A stretch of DNA of 64,000 nt from WTGA01 sp965214055 (GTDB taxonomy: Bacteria; Pseudomonadota; Gammaproteobacteria; Arenicellales; Poriferihabitantaceae), in NCBI GenBank assembly GCA_965214055.1, contig OZ243931.1, positions 2,914,001 through 2,978,000 of the forward strand. Reading direction: 5' to 3'. Both the position numbers and the translations under genes were made by a program. Position 1 is the first letter of the stretch; the number at the start of each line of letters is the position of its first letter. The notes below the pieces were generated by a model. That model had not been told where the DNA came from, did not search any database, and saw only the letters and a list, made by a program, of their open reading frames with translations. Below, one piece after another: positions 26,189-36,030 of this stretch.

Positions 26189-26488
26189 TTTCTTCACCTG
26201 TTGGTTGCTATAATTGTTATGGATGGGCATCCTGTTTCAGGTCGGTCACCCGCCCGTATATCCAGTCGCCCATCTCATATTGTAAAGCATCCGGGCATTG
26301 GTTGTGGAAATGGCTTCCGGGCCACCTGAAATCCCCGGTTGGTATTCTGACCGGTGAGGCCATGGCCGGACAGTTGGCATGCGGAACACGCTGACCCATC
26401 CGGCCACCGAACCTGGTCGGTGAAACGTGAATTTACCCTGTCCGGGCATCCCGGCCCGGAACACAGTCCATGCTGAAAACCCCGACTG

Positions 26489-27475
26489 TCATGGCCTGAT
26501 CACCGATGGCCCCATTTGGAATGCACCCTCCAGAAAATCGACCATGGAATTCACGAGCCTTTTCTGGCTTTTTTCAAACCATACCAGGTTGGACTGGTTC
26601 CGCATCCAGGTCAGTTGCCGCTTGGCCAGCTGACGGGTTGCCGCCTGCCCGTTCCCAATCATGTCCGCGTACGGCACCGTGCCGTCCAAATAGTCCAGTA
26701 CCTGGCGATAGCCCACGGAACGCAGGGCCGGCAACGATCTGGAACACCCCGGTTCCGCGGCCAGGGCCCTGACTTCATCCACCAGTCCCCGTTCCAGCAT
26801 TTTCCGGAACCGTTCCCCGATTTCATGGTGCAGGGTTTTCCGGTCTCCGCTAAAGACCCCCAGCTTGATCACGGGGTGTTTCAGGGCATTGTCCATCGCC
26901 TCCCCTTTTAACCGGGATGGTGGCAGCCCGGTCAGTCGAAGTACCTCAATGGCCCGCTGGATTCTCTGGGAGTCCGTCGGAGACAATCGATGGGCCGTTT
27001 CCCGGTCTGCAGCGGCCAGTTCCTCATACAGGGCTGCGAGGCCATTTTCCCGGATATCCTGCCGGATCTGTTTTCGCAGCACCGGATCAGCCCCGGGCAG
27101 GGTGGACAATCCATTTTTCAGGGCGGAGAAATAAAACATGGTACCCCCCACCAGTACGGGCACCCTGCCCTGTTGGGCGATTTGCGCGATTAGGGCCGTG
27201 GCATCCCGGCTGAAGTCCGCGGCCGAATAGGGTTGGGAAATTTCCCGGATATCGATGAGGTGATGGGGCGTTCGGGCCAGAAATTCCGCATCCGGCTTCG
27301 CCGTCCCGATGTTCATCCCCCGGTACACCTGGGCGGCATCCACACTGATCAACTCGCAGTCCATGCGTTCATGCAACTGACTGGCGATTTCGGTTTTGCC
27401 CGTTGCCGTTGGGCCCATCAGGAAGATCACCGGAGATCGGCTACCGTCCACGCATGAACCACTTGTCGATTTCAC
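26489..27475 (-). CDS. miaA: tRNA dimethylallyltransferase
   Basis: MiaA transfers the dimethylallyl group to A37 of tRNAs that read UNN codons. The 328-residue enzyme has the P-loop GPTATGKTEIA (about residues 21-31), SVDAAQVYRGMNIGTAKP (substrate site with the catalytic Asp), LVGGTMFYFSALKNGL and SQRIQRAIEVLRLTG. Its GTG start overlaps the end of mutL by 35 bp; a second GTG eight codons further in is possible. 258 bp without a clear gene separate it from hfq. Confidence 0.95.
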   Translation of the reverse strand: MKSTSGSCVDGSRSPVIFLMGPTATGKTEIASQLHERMDCELISVDAAQVYRGMNIGTAKPDAEFLARTPHHLIDIREISQPYSAADFSRDATALIAQIAQQGRVPVLVGGTMFYFSALKNGLSTLPGADPVLRKQIRQDIRENGLAALYEELAAADRETAHRLSPTDSQRIQRAIEVLRLTGLPPSRLKGEAMDNALKHPVIKLGVFSGDRKTLHHEIGERFRKMLERGLVDEVRALAAEPGCSRSLPALRSVGYRQVLDYLDGTVPYADMIGNGQAATRQLAKRQLTWMRNQSNLVWFEKSQKRLVNSMVDFLEGAFQMGPSVIRP

Positions 27476-29282
27476 TCAGCGAGACACTCATCCAGGTGGG
27501 CCTGCCGTGGTTGCATTGACCGGAACGCTCCACCCGTTCCATTTCCCGGAGCAAGGCGTTCATTTCCGTTACTTCCAGTTTGCGGTTGGCCCGTACCGAA
27601 CCGTGACAGGCCACGCTGGACAGGATTTCATGCTGGGAATCGGTAATGCGGCTGCTGTCGCCAAATTCGATGAGATCGGACAACACATCCCTCACCAATG
27701 TTTCAATATTGTGGTGGACCAGCATCTCCGGCACAGCCCGCACGGCCACCGTTTCCTCGCCAAGGCAGGCGACCTCAAAACCGAGCTCCGCAAACCGGGG
27801 AATAAACGATTCTGCCGCCGCCGCTTCCTGCCGGCTGACGGTGATCTGCACCGGCACCAGCAATGGCTGGGAATTCATGGCCTGGTCGTCCATTTTCTGT
27901 TTCAGGGATTCATACGTGATCCTCTCATGGGCCGCATGCATGTCCACCATGATCAGCCCATCGCGGTTTTCCGCTAGGATATAAACGCCTTTCAACTGCG
28001 CGATGGCATACCCCAGAGGCGGCACCTCATCCGGACTTTCAGTGCCGACCGGACCGGACTGCGTTTCCGGAGTCCCCGCATCCCGGAATGACCCCAGCAT
28101 GGACTCGTAGGTGTCGATCTGGTTCTCCACCATCATCCTGATATTCTGCTGGGCTGTCTGCGAACCATATCCTCCCGCAAAAGAGGATTGGGGGCGCATC
28201 CCGGCGGGTGAGGGCAGTCCGACTGCACTGGATTCGGGTGACAGGCCGGCAATGGCCCGGTGCAGGGTCCGGTAGATATACTCATGCACCGCCCCGCTTT
28301 CCCGAAATCTCACTTCGCTTTTTGCAGGATGTACATTGACATCCACCAGTTCGGGCCGAATGTTCAGGTACAGGACAAAAGCGGGATGACGCCCATGATA
28401 CAGCACATCATTGTACGCCCGGCGCACGGCATGGGAAATCAGTCCATCTTTCACCGCCCGGCCATTGACGAAAAAATACTGCAGGTCCCGCTGGCTCCTG
28501 GAAAACGAGGGCAACCCCATCCAGCCCGACAGCGCCATGACTTCCACATCCTCTTCAATCCATATACTCTGCTCCGAAAACGGGTTTCCGCAGATGTCCG
28601 CAATCCTTTTCTGTCTCTCCGGGTCGCTGTTACAGGCAGGCAGGTTCAGGATTGCCCGGTTGTCATGACGAAGCACGATGCCGACGCCGAAATGACTCAG
28701 CGCCATTTTGCGGACCACATCCTGGCAGTGGCGGAACTCGGTTTTTTCCGTTCTCAGGAATTTCCTGCGCGCCGGAGTGCTGTAGAACAGGTCCTGGACA
28801 TCCACCGTCGTCCCCTGCGGATGCGAGACCGGCCGGGGTGGCGAAGGTTGCCGGCCACCCTGGACGGCCAGTTCCGCCCCGGCCTCCTGATCGGCGGTTT
28901 TCGAGCGCACCACCAGCTTGGATACAGCGGCAATGCTGGGCAGCGCTTCTCCACGAAAACCCAGGGTGGCAATCCGGAACAGGTCATCCACCGAGGACAG
29001 CTTGCTGGTGGCATGCCTGGACAGTGCCAGTTCAAGCTGATCCTCACCGATCCCGCAACCGTTGTCCCGCACCTGGATCCGTTTGATCCCGCCCCGCTCC
29101 ACCTGGACTTCAACTCTCGAAGCCCCGGCATCGATACTGTTTTCGAGCAGTTCCTTCAGCAGGGAAGCCGGTCTTTCAATGACTTCCCCGGCCGCAATCT
29201 GGTTGACGAGTCGGTCGTCCAGTTGAACAATTCTGTCCGGATCCGGGCCCGGTTCCGCTGAAATTCGAGAATCAGTAGGCAT
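27441..29282 (-). CDS. mutL: DNA mismatch repair protein MutL, endonuclease type
   Basis: A 613-residue mismatch-repair ATPase. The N-terminal GHKL domain shows NQIAAGEVIERPASLLKELLENS, DNGCGI, ATSKL and GFRGEALPSIA. The C-terminal domain contains DMHAAHERITYE, matching the D-x-H-A-x2-E-x4-E endonuclease motif, plus ACHGSVRAN and CNHGRPT, the other metal-site motifs. E. coli MutL lacks these, so this protein probably nicks DNA itself and the organism likely uses a MutH-independent pathway. The start overlaps the end of amiC by 11 bp and the gene is followed directly by miaA. Confidence 0.96.
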   Translation of the reverse strand: MPTDSRISAEPGPDPDRIVQLDDRLVNQIAAGEVIERPASLLKELLENSIDAGASRVEVQVERGGIKRIQVRDNGCGIGEDQLELALSRHATSKLSSVDDLFRIATLGFRGEALPSIAAVSKLVVRSKTADQEAGAELAVQGGRQPSPPRPVSHPQGTTVDVQDLFYSTPARRKFLRTEKTEFRHCQDVVRKMALSHFGVGIVLRHDNRAILNLPACNSDPERQKRIADICGNPFSEQSIWIEEDVEVMALSGWMGLPSFSRSQRDLQYFFVNGRAVKDGLISHAVRRAYNDVLYHGRHPAFVLYLNIRPELVDVNVHPAKSEVRFRESGAVHEYIYRTLHRAIAGLSPESSAVGLPSPAGMRPQSSFAGGYGSQTAQQNIRMMVENQIDTYESMLGSFRDAGTPETQSGPVGTESPDEVPPLGYAIAQLKGVYILAENRDGLIMVDMHAAHERITYESLKQKMDDQAMNSQPLLVPVQITVSRQEAAAAESFIPRFAELGFEVACLGEETVAVRAVPEMLVHHNIETLVRDVLSDLIEFGDSSRITDSQHEILSSVACHGSVRANRKLEVTEMNALLREMERVERSGQCNHGRPTWMSVSLSEIDKWFMRGR

Positions 29283-30450
29283 AGATATTCGGGTTTTTTT
29301 TCAGGTATCGATGAATGCCGGCGACAATGGCTTTGGCAATGCGGGTCTGGTATTTGGAGTTTCGAAGCAACTGTTCATCCTTTGCATTGGTAATATAGGC
29401 CGTTTCCACCAGAATCGACGGAATATCCGGGGACTTGAGCACTGCGAATCCCGCCTGTCCCACATGTTTGCCGTGTATCTTGCCGATCTTGGACAATTCC
29501 GCCAGCACTTCCCGGCCAAAATCGATGCTGGCGGTAACGGTCTTGGTCATGGACATGTCGAGCAGTACTCCGGCGAGGTCGTTGCCCTTGTCGGCCAGAC
29601 TGACCCCCCCTACCAGGTCCGAGGCATTTTCCTTGTTGGCCAGCCATCTTGCCTTTTCACTGGAGGCCCCCCGTTGGGACAGGGCATACACCGAAGCCCC
29701 GCGTACATTCCGGTTCTTGAAGGCATCCGCATGAATGGAGATGAACAAGTCCGCCTGCAGCTCCCGGGCTATCCGTGTACGCTTGCGCAATCCGACGTAG
29801 TAGTCCCCTTTTCGGGTCAGTTCCGCCCGCAGCCCGGGTTCCCGGTTGATCTGGTCCTTCAATTTCCTGGCAATCGTCAGCACCACTTTCTTTTCCTGGG
29901 TCTTCTTGCCCAGTGCTCCCGGGTCTTCGCCACCGTGCCCGGGGTCAATCAGGACCAGCAGTTTCTCTCCTGGCTTCTTCGGCTTTGCCGGCTCCGGTTT
30001 CCTGGGCTTGGACTGCTGCTCGATGATGGCGGCAATGGAATCCCGATGATAGTAGTCCACCACCAGCCGGTACTGGTAGTTGTTCACGGGTTTCAGTGTC
30101 TGGATATAGTAACGGACCGGTTTGTCCAGATCGAAAACCACCCGCAACTTGCTTGAATCAGGGTATCCCAGGCGGATCTGCTTGATAAATGGGCCGGTGG
30201 AGCCCGGCGGGGGTACCGCGCTTTTGAGTCGTGTATCGGGCAGGTCAATCACTACCCTTTGGGGATTCTCCAGGGTAAAGACCTTGTACTGCACGGCCCG
30301 GTCCATGTCAAAAACGATTCTTGAGCGTTCCGGTGCGTGCCACATTCGGATATCGTGGACGCTGGCGGATTGCACCGGTCCGGCAAACAGGACCGCAAGC
30401 AACCCGGCCATGAGGAACCAGTGGAAACGCGGACTCACCACCCCGGCCAT
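29272..30450 (-). CDS. amiC: N-acetylmuramoyl-L-alanine amidase (AmiC/AmiB type)
   Basis: A periplasmic cell-separation amidase of 392 residues from ATG 30450. It has a signal peptide (FLMAGLLAVLFAGPVQSA, cleavage near residue 30), an AMIN domain (about 32-140), a Lys/Pro-rich linker (KPRKPEPAKPKKPGEK) and a zinc Amidase_3 domain with IDPGHGGEDPGALG (His and Glu ligands), SIHADAF (His) and LVETAYITN (catalytic Glu). An ATG further upstream lies inside tsaE and lacks signal character. It overlaps tsaE by 16 bp and mutL by 11 bp. Septal targeting through the AMIN domain is family knowledge. Confidence 0.94.
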   Translation of the reverse strand: MAGVVSPRFHWFLMAGLLAVLFAGPVQSASVHDIRMWHAPERSRIVFDMDRAVQYKVFTLENPQRVVIDLPDTRLKSAVPPPGSTGPFIKQIRLGYPDSSKLRVVFDLDKPVRYYIQTLKPVNNYQYRLVVDYYHRDSIAAIIEQQSKPRKPEPAKPKKPGEKLLVLIDPGHGGEDPGALGKKTQEKKVVLTIARKLKDQINREPGLRAELTRKGDYYVGLRKRTRIARELQADLFISIHADAFKNRNVRGASVYALSQRGASSEKARWLANKENASDLVGGVSLADKGNDLAGVLLDMSMTKTVTASIDFGREVLAELSKIGKIHGKHVGQAGFAVLKSPDIPSILVETAYITNAKDEQLLRNSKYQTRIAKAIVAGIHRYLKKNPNIYAY

Positions 30451-30881
30451 CCGTCGGCACCGTCGGGTTCGGGTCGTATTTCCACTTCCCGCCCGGTTTC
30501 CCGATAACGGATCAGGATTTCCATGTCGGGTTCCGGCAATATCTCCTCCCCCCGTTCCGGCCATTCAATCAGGCAGATGCTTTCCGGGTTGACCATATCC
30601 CGGACACCAACCATTTCCAGTTCGTCCGTGCTTTCAAGACGATATAAATCCATGTGATAGAATGATTTTCCGCCAATATCATAGAAATCAACCAGGGTAT
30701 ACGTGGGGCTTGTGACGGTATTTTTCCATCCAAACCCATTCAGTATCCCCCTCGCCATCGTGGTTTTCCCTGCACCCAGTTCCCCACGCAGGAACACCAG
30801 GTCCCCCCGCTTCAGTGTCTGTGCCACGGACCGGCCAACCGCCAGCATCGAGCTTTCATCCGGAACTTCGATTCGGTACAT
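30435..30881 (-). CDS. tsaE: tRNA threonylcarbamoyladenosine biosynthesis ATPase TsaE
   Basis: TsaE is the ATPase of the TsaBDE complex that makes t6A37 in tRNA. Taking ATG 30881 the product has 148 residues, with the P-loop GELGAGKTTMARG (about 34-46), SPTYTLVDFY and the Walker-B-like HMDLYRLE, followed by LIEWPERGEEILP. The upstream ORF extension to 30929 is unlike the family. Overlaps at both ends suggest cotranslation with nnrD upstream (115-bp gap) and amiC downstream. Confidence 0.94.
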   Translation of the reverse strand: MYRIEVPDESSMLAVGRSVAQTLKRGDLVFLRGELGAGKTTMARGILNGFGWKNTVTSPTYTLVDFYDIGGKSFYHMDLYRLESTDELEMVGVRDMVNPESICLIEWPERGEEILPEPDMEILIRYRETGREVEIRPEPDGADGWPGW

Positions 30882-30995
30882 GTATATCAACGGTTTGTGA
30901 ACATGGCGGGCCCGGCCAACCCCCTCCAATCCGGCTGGCCTGCAACACGGTGGAATAGTAACACGGACAACCGAAAATCCGCATATCCGCCGACG

Positions 30996-32486
30996 CTACC
31001 GCTCCCGGGAAACCTGGACCAGCATCCGGGGCAATACGTCGACAATGTCACTGGCTAGAAGGCTGGTCTGGCCCAGATTTTCAGCGGCCTGGTCGGCGCA
31101 GGCCGAATGCAGCCAGACACCGGCCCGGGCCGCATCCGGCAACGGCATGCCCTGCCCCACCAGTGCCCCTACCATGCCGGACAGGACATCCCCCATGCCG
31201 GCACTTGCCATGCCCGGATTGCCGCGGTCACAAACCGTAACCTCATCCGGTCCATCCACCACCAGGGAGCCGGCTCCCTTGAGGATGCAGACTCCACCAT
31301 ATCGTTTTGTGATTGCCCTGGCCGCCCCCACGCGGTCATCCTGAACTTCCCGGGTCGGGCAGTGCAACAGCCGGGCCGCTTCTCCCGGATGCGGGGTCAA
31401 TATCTGGTTTTCATTTTTTGTCCGGGACCGGGACAGGATATTCAGTCCGTCTGCATCAATGACCAGGGGCAGTCCAAGGGATCGCACCCGCTCGAAAACG
31501 GATTCGCTCCATTGGCCCTGGCCCAGGCCCGGGCCGAGAACCACCACATCACAGCGATGCAGGCTGGCGTCCAGCGCGGACCCGCTCTCCAGGCATCGGC
31601 TCATCAACTCCGGGCAATAGGTCGCCGGCAGGTCCAGATGCTTTCGGGTAGACAGAATCGTCACCAGCCCACTGCCACAGCGAAGGGCCGCCTCCCCGCA
31701 CAACAGGACCGCTCCCAGCATCCCGTCATCCCCTCCGGCGACCACCACACTGCCATAGTCCCTCTTGTGGGAATCCACACGACGTTTGGGCAACCGGGGG
31801 GGAGACATTATCCTGCCCGCCACCGACAGCCGGTCATGCACGGCAACCGGCACATCCAGATCCTCAAAACAGACCGGGCCACATCGTTCTGTCCCGGGGC
31901 CCGTATATAGCCCCAGTTTCTTCCCAATGAACGTAACCGTCATGTCCGCCTGGATGCACGGAGAAAACACGGCCCCGGTATCACTGTCCAGCCCCGACGG
32001 CACATCCAGCGCCACCACCGGGCAGTGGAGTTGGTTCGCCGTTTCGATCAACTGGGCACTCGCACCCGCCGGTGCACGGCTCAACCCGGTACCAAACAGG
32101 CCATCGACAATGATGCCCGCGGTGCCCAGGACCTCTTCATCCCCCTCCGAGGCTATTTTGCCACCCAGGTCCAGGTACTCCTGGCATGTCCGGATGGTGT
32201 TCCGGGTCCCGGGTGCAAAGGCCGGAACCACCACCACTTCCAGGCCGGCTTTCCGTGCACAGCGCGCCACCACATATCCGTCTCCCCCATTGTTGCCGGA
32301 ACCACAGAGCACGACAAAGGGTTCCGGATACCCAAACTGCCGGGTGATCCGGGAAAACGCCCGCAATCCCGCGGTTTTCATCAATGCCAGACCGGAAAAC
32401 CCAAACTCCTCCATGGCGATTCGATCCAGTTCCCGGCATTGCCGGGAGGTATACAACCGATGAGTCGGATTCACCACGGAACTCAT
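30996..32486 (-). CDS. nnrD: bifunctional NAD(P)H-hydrate epimerase / ADP-dependent dehydratase
   Basis: Repairs hydrated NADH and NADPH. In 496 residues the first 215 are the YjeF_N epimerase (GSGNNGGDGYVVAR, then VDGLFGTGLSR and ALDVPSGLDSDTG), and the rest is the carbohydrate-kinase-like dehydratase (VVVAGGDDGMLGAVLL, LTPHPGEAARLL, CDRGNPGMASAGMGDVLSGMVGAL with the catalytic Asp in GMGD). It is the first gene of nnrD-tsaE-amiC-mutL-miaA-hfq-hflX; queG, usually divergent right next to it, lies 4.6 kb further on, so several genes were inserted between them. Confidence 0.95.
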   Translation of the reverse strand: MSSVVNPTHRLYTSRQCRELDRIAMEEFGFSGLALMKTAGLRAFSRITRQFGYPEPFVVLCGSGNNGGDGYVVARCARKAGLEVVVVPAFAPGTRNTIRTCQEYLDLGGKIASEGDEEVLGTAGIIVDGLFGTGLSRAPAGASAQLIETANQLHCPVVALDVPSGLDSDTGAVFSPCIQADMTVTFIGKKLGLYTGPGTERCGPVCFEDLDVPVAVHDRLSVAGRIMSPPRLPKRRVDSHKRDYGSVVVAGGDDGMLGAVLLCGEAALRCGSGLVTILSTRKHLDLPATYCPELMSRCLESGSALDASLHRCDVVVLGPGLGQGQWSESVFERVRSLGLPLVIDADGLNILSRSRTKNENQILTPHPGEAARLLHCPTREVQDDRVGAARAITKRYGGVCILKGAGSLVVDGPDEVTVCDRGNPGMASAGMGDVLSGMVGALVGQGMPLPDAARAGVWLHSACADQAAENLGQTSLLASDIVDVLPRMLVQVSRER

Positions 32487-32666
32487 TCACCGGGTCCTGG
32501 GGAGGATGTCAACGTACCGGGCATCCCCCGTCATCCGGGTTGGACAGTGGGAAACTCACTCCCTGCTCCAACAATCATCCGCGCCTCCCTCAGAAGAACC
32601 CGTCAGACCGCCGCACAGGCCCATCCCGGGTACAAACTCCCTGGCCATCCACCGGTAAAACGCGAA

Positions 32667-33491
32667 TCAACCCAAATGGTCCCGAAAAAATCCAACGGTC
32701 CTTTCCCAGGCAAGTGCCGCATCGTCCTCGTCATACCGTGCGCTGGTGGGGTTCGCAAAGCCATGGTCCGCCTCGTACCAGTGAACCGAGAGCCCCTGGT
32801 CCTTTCCGGCGTCGGCCATGGAAAACTCGAATCCGTCCACCATTTTGGCGCTGATCCAGCCATCCCGGGTGGCAAAATGTCCCATCACTGGACCGTGCAG
32901 AGCCTCCAGCGTGGCAACCTCATGATCCACCCTGCCATAGTAGATCACCGTTGCATCCACGGGGGTTGCCGCTGACGCATTGAGGGACCACCCTCCCCCA
33001 AAGCACCAGCCTACCGTGCCCACTTTTCCGTTCGTCGCAGGATGCCGTCGCAACCAGTCTACCCAGCTTACCAGCGTGTCGGTGGCTTCGCCGGGGTTGA
33101 CCGCCTGCATCAATGCCCGGGCCTTGTCCGGCTTCGTCTCCACCGCTCCCTGGTACAAATCCACCGCAAGGGCGACGAACCCGAGATTCGCAAATTCTGC
33201 CGCGACGGTTTTGATCTGATCATTCAGGCCCCACCATTCATGAATTAACAGCACAGCCGGGGCCTTGTCTGCAGCAGGCATCGCCAGTGCTGCGGAAACG
33301 GACCGACCATTTTGAGTGGTGATGGAAATGGACTCGGTACTCGCCGCCGCGGCACGACTCAAGGCCGGAACCGCGAGCACGGTCGCGAGCGGCAGGCTCA
33401 CCAGGCCCTGGACAAATGCCCGGCGTGTTTGGTTGGAAACCCGGATCCCGGGGAGAGAATGCCTGGTACCACAACGCGTTACATCACACAT
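32667..33491 (-). CDS. exported dienelactone hydrolase-family protein
   Basis: A 274-residue alpha/beta hydrolase of the DLH family with a twin-arginine-like leader (QTRRAFVQGLVSLPLATVLA). Catalytic features are HEWWGLND (Glu next to the oxyanion loop), the nucleophile elbow GWCFGG (Cys) and ADHGFANP (His). ATG 33491 is preceded by a strong AGGAGGAGA. Members cleave dienelactone or other small esters; the substrate here is unknown. It stands alone between nnrD and the CLC gene. Confidence 0.87.
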   Translation of the reverse strand: MCDVTRCGTRHSLPGIRVSNQTRRAFVQGLVSLPLATVLAVPALSRAAAASTESISITTQNGRSVSAALAMPAADKAPAVLLIHEWWGLNDQIKTVAAEFANLGFVALAVDLYQGAVETKPDKARALMQAVNPGEATDTLVSWVDWLRRHPATNGKVGTVGWCFGGGWSLNASAATPVDATVIYYGRVDHEVATLEALHGPVMGHFATRDGWISAKMVDGFEFSMADAGKDQGLSVHWYEADHGFANPTSARYDEDDAALAWERTVGFFRDHLG

Positions 33492-33576
33492 GGTCTCCTC
33501 CTGTTCAATGGATTGTTTTCAGTGATTCGGGCCAGCAGGGGGTTCCGGAACCCTCCATTCACTGGCCTGGCGGAAC

Positions 33577-35310
33577 TCAGTCTGCCCCATATTCTTCCTG
33601 GCGGATATTATACAGCGTTTTCATGTACGCCCGGATGATGCTCGCTTCATACACGACTCCCACCAGTGTACCCCGGCCATCCGATGACACCACCGGCACA
33701 CTTTCCCCGACAAAGTTCTGGATCTGTTCCATCGCAGCCCATATCGTCGTATCCGTGGACAGGATGATGTCTTCCTTTTCCTGGTACCGCCCGCAGGGGT
33801 CCTCCATGGAATTCGCCCCGCTGCCGTACCCGGTCAACTGCAGCGTGGTAATGGTTCCCAGATAGATGTCCTCCCCGTCAATAATATAGCCTTCGCTTTT
33901 TCCTTCTTCATGCATCCGGGCCAACAGGGCTCCCAGGGTTGTCTGCGGGCTGGCGGTGACATAGTCACTGGAGAGAAAATCGGATATTTCGCGGTGGTCC
34001 AGCACGGCCTGGTCCCGGCCCAGGGACAGATCAAACCCCCTTCTCTTTAACTGGATATCAAAAATGGACCGGCCCACCAGCCGGTATCCCACCAGGTTGG
34101 CAAAAACCACACTGATCATTGCGGCGATCGTCAATTCATAGTTTCGGGTGAGTTCAAAGACAATCAGTATGGCCGTCAACGGTGCGCCGATCACCGGGCT
34201 GGTCACGGCCACCATGCCGCAAATCGCATACACGACAATGGATGAAAAATGCTCAATCATGAACAATGGGACCAGATTCCCCACGAATGCCCCGAACAGA
34301 ACCCCCACCATGAGCGCCGGACTGAAGATCCCGCCTGCAAACCCAAATCCCAGACAAAGGGCCGTCATCGCCATTTTAGCGATCAGGATATAAAGCAATT
34401 CGTAATCGGTATAGGCAGACAGAATACTGTTCCGCAACACGGAGCCGCCGATGCCCAGCACTTCCGGAACCCAGATGGAAACAACGCCCAGCAGGGCCCC
34501 GGCCAATGCGGGCTTGAGGTAACCGGGAATATGGATTTTCGCGGCCACCGACCCGGCCGCCAGCACCAGCCTTATGAACAATGCGGCCACACCGGCCCCC
34601 ATGATGCCGATGGCAATAAAGATCAGGAATTCCGGAGATTGAATCGGTGTCAGGAATTCAATTCGAAACAGCGGGGGCAACTCAATCACATAGTTGGCAA
34701 ACAGGTATCCCGTCACCGCAGATACAGTGACCGGCGCAAATACCTTCAGCGAATAATGTCGCAGAATCACTTCATGGGCAAATATCAGGCCAGCAATGGG
34801 GGCATTGAAAATGGTTGCAATGGCCGCTGCCGCACCACAGCCAATTCCCATGGTTCCGGTAAAACCGGTTTTCCGGGTGAACCGGCTGATGGATACCCCA
34901 AGGGTGGCTCCCATATGGGCCAATGGTCCGTACTGGCCCACTGAGGCACCGCTGCCAATGGCCACCATGCTCGCCAGGGCCGTCGCCATGCCGCTCTTCA
35001 AGGGCGCATCCGAACTCAGGGTCTGCGTGGATTGAATGGTATCCGCCAGGTTGAGGGGTCTTTTTTCCCGGTTCGTCATGCAGATCAAGCCCACGACCAG
35101 ACCGCCCGCAGCGGGAACCAGAATGGAGAAGATCACAAACCAGGACTCCCCGGCCAGCTTCTTCCGGTCTGCCACATCGACCATGAACAACTCGTTCAGA
35201 TAACCCACCACCTCAACGAACAGTATGGCCGCCAACGAAGCAATGACCCCGACCACCGCGCCAAACAGGGCGATTGCGAAAATTCGATAGAACAGGGTCA
35301 GGACATTCAT
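33577..35310 (-). CDS. CLC-family chloride channel/antiporter with C-terminal CBS pair
   Basis: A 577-residue membrane protein with about ten hydrophobic helices followed by a cytosolic CBS pair (FLSSDYVTASPQTTLGALLAR and EDIILSTDTTIWAAMEQIQ). CLC family marks are GGIFSPALMVGVLFGA (G-x-F-x-P motif) and PVIGAPLTAILIVFELT. The filter loop that normally reads G-R/K-E-G-P with the gating glutamate reads GQYGPLAHMGA here, with Tyr at the Glu position. That change could turn an H+-coupled exchanger into a passive channel or reflect a CLC subclade. ATG 35310. CBS domains may sense adenine nucleotides. Confidence 0.9.
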   Translation of the reverse strand: MNVLTLFYRIFAIALFGAVVGVIASLAAILFVEVVGYLNELFMVDVADRKKLAGESWFVIFSILVPAAGGLVVGLICMTNREKRPLNLADTIQSTQTLSSDAPLKSGMATALASMVAIGSGASVGQYGPLAHMGATLGVSISRFTRKTGFTGTMGIGCGAAAAIATIFNAPIAGLIFAHEVILRHYSLKVFAPVTVSAVTGYLFANYVIELPPLFRIEFLTPIQSPEFLIFIAIGIMGAGVAALFIRLVLAAGSVAAKIHIPGYLKPALAGALLGVVSIWVPEVLGIGGSVLRNSILSAYTDYELLYILIAKMAMTALCLGFGFAGGIFSPALMVGVLFGAFVGNLVPLFMIEHFSSIVVYAICGMVAVTSPVIGAPLTAILIVFELTRNYELTIAAMISVVFANLVGYRLVGRSIFDIQLKRRGFDLSLGRDQAVLDHREISDFLSSDYVTASPQTTLGALLARMHEEGKSEGYIIDGEDIYLGTITTLQLTGYGSGANSMEDPCGRYQEKEDIILSTDTTIWAAMEQIQNFVGESVPVVSSDGRGTLVGVVYEASIIRAYMKTLYNIRQEEYGAD

Positions 35311-35394
35311 CCCGTTTTACAAGGCCCCCTCATCCTGGTGTTTCGGACAACCGGCACAATCAGACTGGCACTCAACCGTAACATGGTGCCCCCA

Positions 35395-35991
35395 CTATAC
35401 ACCCTGAACCGATAAAAATCCCCGGTACAGGAGATAAACCCCGAAACCCGCCAACAGCAACGCATTGATCACTGCAAATTTTCCCTTTGCCAGCCTGGCA
35501 CCCTGCCGGCCGATGATCCCCCAGAAGTAGATGCCGAAAAGAAACAGGGGCATGCCAATGAGAAAGAAGATGACGATATTGAGATACAGGTTTGAGGTGT
35601 AGGTTGCCGCGAGGAACCCGGCGGGGATGACAGACCATACCTTGGGACTTGACCAGGAAACCAGCGCCATCATTTTCCAGTTGAAATCGAACCCTTCCCC
35701 CGTGCCGCCCCGGCTTTGTCCCGTTTTGTACGCCATGTAGAAAATCACCATGGCACCGACAAAATACAGGACGGTATACACACCTTCATGGATATTTCCC
35801 GCTGTCCCCACGATCAGGCCAATGATGGCATTGAGCGGGAACCAGGAAACCAGGCAGTAGAAGAGAAAGTTCCGGTACAGAACCACGAAGGAGGTGTCCC
35901 TGGCGGCGTTCATGACAGCGACCCAGTACGGACCAATGGTGAACACAAAGGTACTCCAGAATACGAAAGTGGCAATTACGGGTTCGTACAT
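35395..35991 (-). CDS. LysE/RhtB-like small membrane protein
   Basis: A 198-residue protein with about six hydrophobic segments, starting MYEPVIATFVFWSTFVFTIGPYWVAVMNAA. The first helix ends FTIGP-x-W-x-x-x, like LysE-family amino-acid exporters (TPGP-type start), and total length matches that family. No other firm signature is visible, so the assignment is moderate. It lies 84 bp upstream of the CLC gene on the same strand and 39 bp from the agmatinase-like gene, which might supply a nitrogen-rich substrate to export. Confidence 0.6.
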   Translation of the reverse strand: MYEPVIATFVFWSTFVFTIGPYWVAVMNAARDTSFVVLYRNFLFYCLVSWFPLNAIIGLIVGTAGNIHEGVYTVLYFVGAMVIFYMAYKTGQSRGGTGEGFDFNWKMMALVSWSSPKVWSVIPAGFLAATYTSNLYLNIVIFFLIGMPLFLFGIYFWGIIGRQGARLAKGKFAVINALLLAGFGVYLLYRGFLSVQGV

Positions 35992-36030
35992 TGAAAACGC
36001 TCGCGGGTACGGCGGAAAAAAGGGAACGGC

